A stretch of DNA of 64,000 nucleotides from Erythroxylum novogranatense (lineage: Eukaryota > Streptophyta > Magnoliopsida > Malpighiales > Erythroxylaceae). Within the stretch, counting starts at the first letter, position 1. Each line of letters starts with the position of its first letter. Shown piece by piece: positions 56,542 to 64,000 of this stretch. A model generated the notes under the pieces. It was given only the letters and a program-made list of their open reading frames with translations. It was not told where the DNA came from and made no database searches. The position numbers were made by a program, and so were the translations under genes. The stretch spans positions 9,056,560-9,120,559 of the forward strand of contig CM057225.1 in NCBI GenBank assembly GCA_029891385.1, written 5' to 3'.

Positions 56542-59500
56542 TGTTGGGACCCGATCCGGAAATCGGATCCCAACCGAAAAAGCAGAACGAAAAACGGAAT
56601 CGAATCATAAGATGGGGATAAACGAAATAATCAATCAAACTGAAACATATCCGACATCCGGAACCAAGTAACAAAGAAAAGCATTGCGTGGACAGAATCG
56701 CGTTGGAAACCCTAAAACGTTCCAAAATTCGGTATGAATTTTTTTTTTCTTTTCTTATTCTCATTTCTTTTCTCGTTACTCAAACATATACCAATCATCT
56801 TAAAACCATACAGTCGTACATAATCTGAGATAAATCCATACCAATCTCAAATTCTATTTTTTTAACCCCGATTTTATCGAAATTTCGCAAAGATAACTGG
56901 TGCATTTATCCTAACCCAAAAATTCCTGCAAAGGCAAATAAACACTTCTATAATCTCAACAGACCTCAGAATCATCGGACACTCCCGTCCGGAATCCAAA
57001 CACCAGCAAAACACAAACCTACATCTAATACTTCCATAATTCTCAACCAGACAACACATCAATCTCATTTTCTATATCCAAATCACAATCATCATATTTA
57101 TAATCAATATACAATCCTCATCATTTATAAATGACAATCTCAATCTAAGTAACCATTCATGAACAACACAATTCCAGAAATCGAATATGCTATACTCAAA
57201 TCCCTTTCATAGCATAATTTCTTATGCAATTTCAATAATTTCATAAGCATCATAATTTAATTTCTTACAAATCCTTAATGGCTTTTCAAGCCATTTACAA
57301 ACTTATACAAAGATCCAAATTACTCAAGATACAAAAACATTCACAAATCGAACTGATGTCCTGACAGTCTTTCATCCGATCTCCCACGAAACCTGGAGAT
57401 AGGGATGAAAGGGGGGGTGAGCTCGTAAGCTCGTGGATAACACATTTATAAATTGAAAAATAAGCGAAAATCATTTTTCATAATCTTTTTGCCAAAAGGG
57501 CTAATTTTTCAAATTTATCATTTTTCAAACCATTTCCTCAAACCCTTTTTCATATTTTTCAAACTTTTCATAATAATATCACTTTTTTTCTCTTTTTTCA
57601 AAACTTCTTGAATTTTTCATAAATATGAATGCGAACACATAAATAAATCAAAACACATAACACATCGAATGGTTTGGTTGGTCCAAGCGAGCGTCGCACA
57701 TTTCGCATAAGCGGTCATATGCGATCGTGAACGAAACGATCTACACTTTCGCATAAGCGGTCCAGTGTAGCCGTGAGGGAGTCCGATATCGAGACTCCGT
57801 GCCACTAATGAGCAAAGGGAGAAGGCTTAACAAATAGAGACAATGACTCACCAAAGGACCTACCAAACCCACATAACACATATCGAAAACGGAAATTCAA
57901 ATTGCTCAAGGCACTTTCCAAAATTTTGCTTTTCTAACATTACTTCATCAACTTAAAACAATCTCACAAATTCACACATATCATATAATTCAATTAATTC
58001 AATCAATCAATAATTGCCACAACATGCATACTTATCAATGCGTACACAACAAATCTGATTTGAGACATTTCTAACGATTTAGCAAATCATTTAAAACAAT
58101 GAATTTAAGCGTGTAATAATTTTTCAGAAATCACTTAGGAATCATAATTTCAAACCTTACATCAATTCTTATTTTCAAACATTTCCAAAAACAATAAGTA
58201 ATCAAAATTCCAAACTTTTTCTTTCTTTTAAATTTTTCAAAATTCGTATTAAGCTTACAAATCAAAATATAAATATGCTACCCACCTCGAAATGACGCTA
58301 GGAACTCGTCCCGATCATCGATTTGACCCACGCTTCCTTAATTCTTCCAATTAAAATTGACCTAAGCCATAATCATCCAATTTCAATATCATAAATTACT
58401 TAATCCTTAAAATTGAGGTCATAATTCATCAATTCATATTTATTCCAAGATATTAAAACCACCAATTTCAAAAATCTCCATTTTCCAACTTTGGCCTAAA
58501 GCAATCCATCCAAATTCACTATCATAATGTACATAATTCTCAAAATCAACCATGGGAAATTCATAATTATCATATTTCCAAATTTTCTAAATTATAAACT
58601 TTCACAAACCTTAATTTTTCACAATTGACCTAAACCAATTTTCACAAATTCTATATCATAATTCACTAATTCCTCAAAATTGACATCATATTTCACCAAT
58701 TCATCACACTTTCTATAATTCTAAGCCATAAATTTTCAAAAACCCCAACTTCTAAAATTAGGCAAAATCTCTACCCACACAAAATCCAAAATTAAATCTA
58801 ACATACTTGGCAATCTCTAAAATTAACTTCAAAGACCACAACCCACATCATAATCATGCTAAATCAACCAAAAGTTTAAGAAAAGTCAAGTTCAAAATTT
58901 CATCTTACCTCATTCTCCTTAATTTTGGATTTCTTTGCTTTCAAAGGAGCCTTCAATCTTTTCTACTCTTTCTCCTTTGAAAACAATGAAAATCCTCTTG
59001 AAAACTCTTAAAATTACAAACCTTAACTTTCTCTCTCTCTCTTCTTTCTCCTCTCTTCTTCCTCTCCTTATTTCTTCTTCTCTTTCCAGAACCATCGTGA
59101 CTTCAAGGTGGAAAAACGACAGCCCAAATAATTTATTAAGGCCATGTCATTAAAATAATGGTTAATTGACCATTTTGCCCCTCACATGTAACTTTATGCC
59201 ATTTCCTTGCGGTTTTGATTCGACTATCGAGTTGAAGGAATTTGTCAAAACTTCCTTCTTGAGAAATGTTCCTCTCAATCATACGAATCTAACGCAACTA
59301 ACCGCGCTCAATTCGGGTCTAAAACGAAAAAGTTATGGCGAATTACTATCGAACCAAGACAAAATCCGAAACTACACTTTAACATAACTTCAGTCCAGAA
59401 TTTGACAATCTTCGGGATGGAATAAAATTTCGATCCCTTCATAATAGTTGTAGCCCTATATCTTAACTTTATTTTCCCTCAAGAATCAACTGAATCGGAG

Positions 59501-60553
59501 TTGTACAGCTCCCGAAAATTGCAAATTACTGAACTATGTTCAGAAAATTATCCAACTTATAACCTATAACCCATCTCTTACTTTGGTTCAATCAATCTCT
59601 TTCCATTTAGTCTCCTAAAAATCATAATTCTTCATAAAAATGAACGAAATTGTCTTAGGAATCCAACGCTTCAAGAATCAAGTCAATCGGATGTCGGACG
59701 ACGGAATTATAAGCAAAAGATGACAAACGGGATCGGATTAAAAACAAACTATCGGAACTTCAAAATTGAACTTCTTAAAAATCATATCTCTCGATCCCGA
59801 GCTCGGAATTGTGACAAATTTGGTGTCTATGGAAAGATAAAAGAAAGCTCTACAACTTCCCTGAAGAATTCAAAATCAAATTAGGTCTCGAAAGAAGTCG
59901 AAAACTCAATCAAAGGTTTTGTACCAAAATAACTTTTCCTAAACAATTTCAAATTTTCAAACGCTCATAACTTCTAACCCCGATATCGAAAAATTGCAAA
60001 CTTTATGTCCACGAAACGCTCTCGACAGAGGCTACAAGTTTCATGTTGATCATTTTCTCGAATTTTACCTAAATCAAGAAGTCAACTTTTTTTCTCAAAA
60101 GTCAAACTTCGAAGATAACTTTGACTGATCATAACTCTCACTCCCGATATCGAAAAATATCAAACTTTATGTCTACGAAAAGCTCTTGACATAATCTACA
60201 AGTTTCATGTAGATCACTTTATCAAATTTTACCTCAAACAAAAGTCAACCCTCAAAGTCAAACATTCTCTCTCCAAAAAGTCAAACTTTCTAAATCCTTC
60301 AAATTTTCACACTTTTTCTTTTTAATTCTTGCTATTTAACTTCATTTCAATCAACTCATCCGCTTTCCTCTCAAAATCCATATAAGTTCACTCAAATATC
60401 AAAGTCCTCAAAATTAAACAATTCTTTTTTTTCTCATAAATTATTTCTTAATTTCATCAAATTTCCTTAAATTCATAATTTTCTCACAAATTTCTTTCTC
60501 ATTAAAATTCATTTTCATATTTCTATTTTTCATCAAAAGTTCGGGGTCCTACA
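56542..60553 (-). repeat. 3' LTR of the LARD-like element
   Basis: 4012 bp. On the minus strand it begins tgtaggaccccgaac and ends ggatcgggtcccaaca. The first 36 bp on the plus strand (tgttgggacccgatccgg...ccgattt-type inverse) form a short hairpin, tgttgggacccgat against atcggatcccaacc. It is near-identical to the partial copy at 61364-64000. Confidence 0.92.
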
Positions 60554-60572
60554 TTTCTCCCCCTCTTAAAAG
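60554..60572 (-). promoter_or_regulatory. Polypurine tract of the LARD-like element
   Basis: The minus strand reads cttttaagagggggagaaa directly before the 3' LTR. Confidence 0.85.
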
Positions 60573-61346
60573 AATTTCGTCCTCGAAATTCATAACCAAG
60601 TACTATATTCTCTTAACTCATATCTTCCAAATGATCCTAGTCATTCACATATTCAAATTCTCACCACACATATTCTTCATGTTTTTCACCTCTATATATC
60701 ATATACTATCCATATCATATTCACACACCAATAGATCTTATCATAATTTCACAAGTATATACACTTCACTCACTTTCAAATCTTCCTTAGTTCTCTCACA
60801 AATGCATAAATATATCTCTCACAAATGCATATTCAAAAACAACAACCCAATTCATCATCAATTGCTAATCTCATTTTCATTTTCACAAACCTAAAATCAC
60901 TCAAACTTCTTATCACACATATTCCTATCTTACTCGCACACTTTCACTTCTTATGAGATTGAAATCATCACGATAATATCAAACATCTATGACTTCACAT
61001 ATGCATTCAAATCAATGGTCCAAAATATTGATAACCTTGATACGGATTAAAACCATTCAAGCTCTATCTCTTTAACTTTTATACATGTATTCCTATCATC
61101 AAGCTCATCTTTAAAGATTCATATCTGCACCTCACATATATCGAAGTCATATCCTCTAAATTCCTCATGAATTTTTAAATCTCAGTTTCTAGCATCATAA
61201 TCCTAAACACAAACATAATTCTGCACCTAAATCAAACCATCACATAGGTTCTTCCAATAATTGTTGCAAAAGTCATTCATGTCACTAATTCCATTTTATC
61301 ACAAATGTTTATAAATCCTATGCACCAGATTAAGACCATAATCTTT
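60573..61346 (-). other. Non-coding interior of the LARD-like element
   Basis: About 770 bp, AT-rich, with no long frame on either strand and no gag, RT or integrase motif. A phrase (atgcatttgtgagagat on the minus strand) is repeated near 60800-60830. Confidence 0.75.
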
Positions 61347-61360
61347 GGGCTCGATACCAT
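61347..61360 (-). promoter_or_regulatory. PBS of the LARD-like element
   Basis: The minus strand reads atggtatcgagccc, three bases after the LTR end caaca. It is close to the Met-tRNA PBS tggtatcagagc, with one A missing. The related copy at 18911 keeps the intact form. Confidence 0.75.
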
Positions 61361-61363
61361 CTA

Positions 61364-64000
61364 TGTTGGGACCCGATCCTAAATCGGATCCCAACCGAAA
61401 AAGCAGAACGAAAAACGGAATCGAATCATAAGATGGGGATAAACAAAATAATCAATCAAACTGAAACATATCCGACATCCGGAACCAAGTAACAAAGAAA
61501 AGCATCGCGTGGACAGAATCGCGTTGGAAACCCTAAAACGTTCCAAAATCCGGTATGAATTTTTTTTTCTTTTCTTATTCTCATTTCTTTTCTCGTTACT
61601 CAAACATATACCAATCATCTTAAAACCATACAGTCGTACATAATCTGAGATAAATCCATACCAATCTCAAATTCTATTTTTTTAACCCCGATTTTATCGA
61701 AATTTTAAAAGATAACGATTGCATTTATCCTAACCCAAAAATTCTGCAAAGGCAAATAAACACTTCTATAATCTCAACAGACCTCGTAATCATCGGACAC
61801 TCCGTCCAGGAATCCAAACACCAGCAAAACACAAACCTACATCTAATACTTCCATAATTCTCAACCAGACAACACATCAATCTCATTTTCTATATCCAAA
61901 TCACAATCATCATATTTATAATCAATATACAATCCTCATCATTTATAAATGACAATCTCAATCTAAGTAACCATTCATGAACAACACAATTCCAGAAATC
62001 GAATATGCTATACTCAAATCCTTTCATAGCATAATTTCTTATGCAATTTCAATAATTTCATAAGCATCATAATTTAATTTCTTACAAATCCTTAATGGCT
62101 TTTCAAGTCATTTACAAACTTATACAAAGATCCAAATTACTCAAGATACAAAAACATTCACAAATCGAACTGATGTCCTGACAGTCTTTCATCCGATCTC
62201 CCGCTCGAAACCTGGAGATAGGGATGAAAGGGGAGTATTTCGAAGCTCGTGGATAACACATTTATAAATTGAAAAATAGCGAAAATCATTTTCATAATCT
62301 TTTTGCCAAAAGGGCTAATTTTCAAATTTATCATTTTCAAACCATTTCCTCAAACCCTTTTTCATATTTTTCAAACTTTTCATAATAATATCACTTTTTT
62401 TCTCTTTTTTCAAAACTTCTTGAATTTTCATAAATATGAATGCAGAACACATAAACAAATCAAAACACATAACACATCGAATGGTTTGGTTTGGTCCAAA
62501 CAGAGCGTCTTGCGCATTCCGCAAGATAGCGGTCATGCGATCGTGAACGAACGCATTACACTTTCCGCATAAGCGGTCCGATTATGGCAAGTGAGGGAGT
62601 CCGATATCGAGACTCCGTGCCACTAATGGGCAAATAGGAGAAGGCTTAACAAATAGAGAGGCAATGACTCACCAAAGGACCTACCAAACCCACATAACAC
62701 ATATCGAAAACGGAAATTCAAATTGCGAAGGCACTTTCCAAAATTTTGCTTTTCTAACATTACTTCATCAACTTAAAACAATCTCACAAATTCACACATA
62801 TCATATAATTCAATTAATTCAATCAATCAATAATTGCCACAACATGCATACTTATCAATGCGTACACAACAAATCTGATTTCAGACATTTCTAACGATTT
62901 AGCAAATCATTTAAAACAATGAATTTAAGCGTGTAATAATTTTTCGAAATCACTTAGAATCATAATTTCAAACCTTACATCAATTCTTATTTTCAAACAT
63001 TTCCAAAACAATAAGTAATCAAAATTCCAAACTTTTCTTTCTTTTAAATTTTCAAAATTAGTATTAAGCTTACAAATCAAAATATAAATATGCTACCCAC
63101 CTCGAAATGACGCTAGAACTCGTCCGATCATCGATTTGACCCACGCTTCCTTAATTCTTCCAATTAAAATTGACTAAGCCATAATCATCCAATTTCAATA
63201 TCATAAATTACTTAATCCTTAAAATTGAGGTCATAATTCATCAATTCATATTTATTCCAAGATATTAAAACCACCAATTTCAAAAATCTCAATTTTCCAA
63301 CTTTGGCCTAAAGCAATCCATCCAAATTCACTATCATAATGTACATAATTCTCAAAATCAACCATGGAAATTCATAATTATCATATTTCCAAATTTTCTA
63401 AATTATAAACTTTCACAAACCTTAATTTTTCACAATTGGCCTAAACCAATTTTCACAAATTCTATATCATAATTCACTAATTCCTCAAAATTGACATCAT
63501 ATTTCACCAATTCATCACACTTTCTATAATTCTAAGCCATAAATTTTCAAAAACCCCAACTTCTAAAATTAGGCAAAATCTCTACCCACACAAAATCCAA
63601 AATTAAATCTAACATACTTGGCAATCTCTAAAATTAACTTCAAAGACCACAACCCACATCATAATCATGCTAAATCAACCAAAAGTTTAAGAAAAAGTCA
63701 AGTTCAAAAATTTCATCTTACCTCATTCTCCCTTAATTTTCGGATTTCTTTGCTTTCAAAGGGAGCCTTCAATCTTTTCTACTCTTTCTCCTTTGAAAAC
63801 AATGAAAAATCCTCTTGAAAACTCTTAAAAATTACAAACCTTAACTTTCTCTCTCTACTCTCTCTTCTTTCTCCTCTCTTCTTCCTCTCCTTATTTCTTC
63901 TTCTCTTTTCCAGAACCATCGTGACTTCAAGGTGGAAAAACGACAGCCCAAATAATTTATTAAGGCCATGTCATTAAAATAATGGTTAATTGACCATTTT
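61364..64000 (-). repeat. 5' LTR of the LARD-like element, partial
   Basis: It matches 56542-59180 from tgttgggacccgatcc to the window end (gttaattgaccatttt). Differences are mostly one-base changes in homopolymers plus a scrambled zone at 62200-62230 and 62505-62600. It continues past the window. Confidence 0.92.

Larger units (their letters stand above)
56542..64000 (-). mobile_element. Non-autonomous long-LTR retrotransposon (LARD-like), runs off the window
   Basis: Minus-strand order: 5' LTR (beyond 64000 to 61364), PBS (61360-61347), 810 bp of non-coding interior (61363-60554), PPT, 3' LTR (60553-56542). The interior ends with ttcgaggacgaaattc and a G-rich PPT, the same pol tail as in Tekay/Del chromoviruses, but encodes no protein. 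The 3' LTR is complete (4012 bp). The 5 bases left of it are TGAAT; the matching duplication would be outside the window. Family match: LTR start aggaccccgaacttttgatg is shared with 14663. Confidence 0.9.

Overview
This window looks like gene-poor nuclear DNA of a flowering plant, most likely a eudicot; I cannot name the species. Only two host genes are convincing: an intronless RALF peptide gene (37336-37701, +) and a three-exon gene of the LEA2 / COMPANION OF CELLULOSE SYNTHASE family (complement of 39585-40712). They lie tail to tail inside a roughly 5 kb host island (about 35.8-41.2 kb). Almost everything else is LTR retrotransposon in various states of decay.

Region 1 (584-25381) is a nest about four insertions deep, and every junction can be read. 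A LINE fragment (minus strand) was hit by an Athila-type Ty3/gypsy element (589-25376, minus strand, target duplication GAGAT). That element was hit twice: by a solo LTR (4226-5360, duplication GACAT) and by a Sirevirus-type Ty1/copia element (7125-20036, plus strand, duplication AGTTC) that landed in its reverse transcriptase. The Sirevirus was itself hit by a 4.07 kb solo LTR in its protease (9952-14022, duplication ACAAC) and by a 4.3 kb LTR-plus-PBS derivative of another family 12 bp into its 3' LTR (14663-18981, duplication CCAAT).

Region 2 (25.4-35.8 kb) holds LINE endonuclease remains, featureless AT-rich DNA, an LTR fragment, a repeat-rich non-coding stretch, and the 3' half of a Tekay/Del-type chromovirus (RNase H, integrase, chromodomain) with its 3' LTR. 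Region 3 is the host island.

Region 4 (41224-51130) is a decayed Tat-lineage Ty3/gypsy element on the minus strand: gag, protease, RT, a gypsy RNase H followed by a second RNase H domain, and integrase. Between pol and the left terminal repeat it carries an antisense ORF on the plus strand with its own TATA box and poly(A) signal, plus an 81 bp tandem repeat array where the two gene sets converge. Region 5 (51.1-56.5 kb) is an AT-rich Athila-like remnant that keeps only an env-like/plant-transposon ORF, flanked by diverged repeats. Region 6 (56542 to beyond 64000) is a non-autonomous element with 4 kb LTRs and only 810 bp between them, of the same family as the LTR at 14663.

A theme across the window is that unrelated LTR families each carry arrays of a private short palindrome (GTCGCGAC, AAGTCGACTT, CGATCG, TCACGnCTGTGA). 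In two of them the same palindrome recurs in the internal region upstream of the 3' LTR. I found no rRNA, tRNA or CRISPR features.
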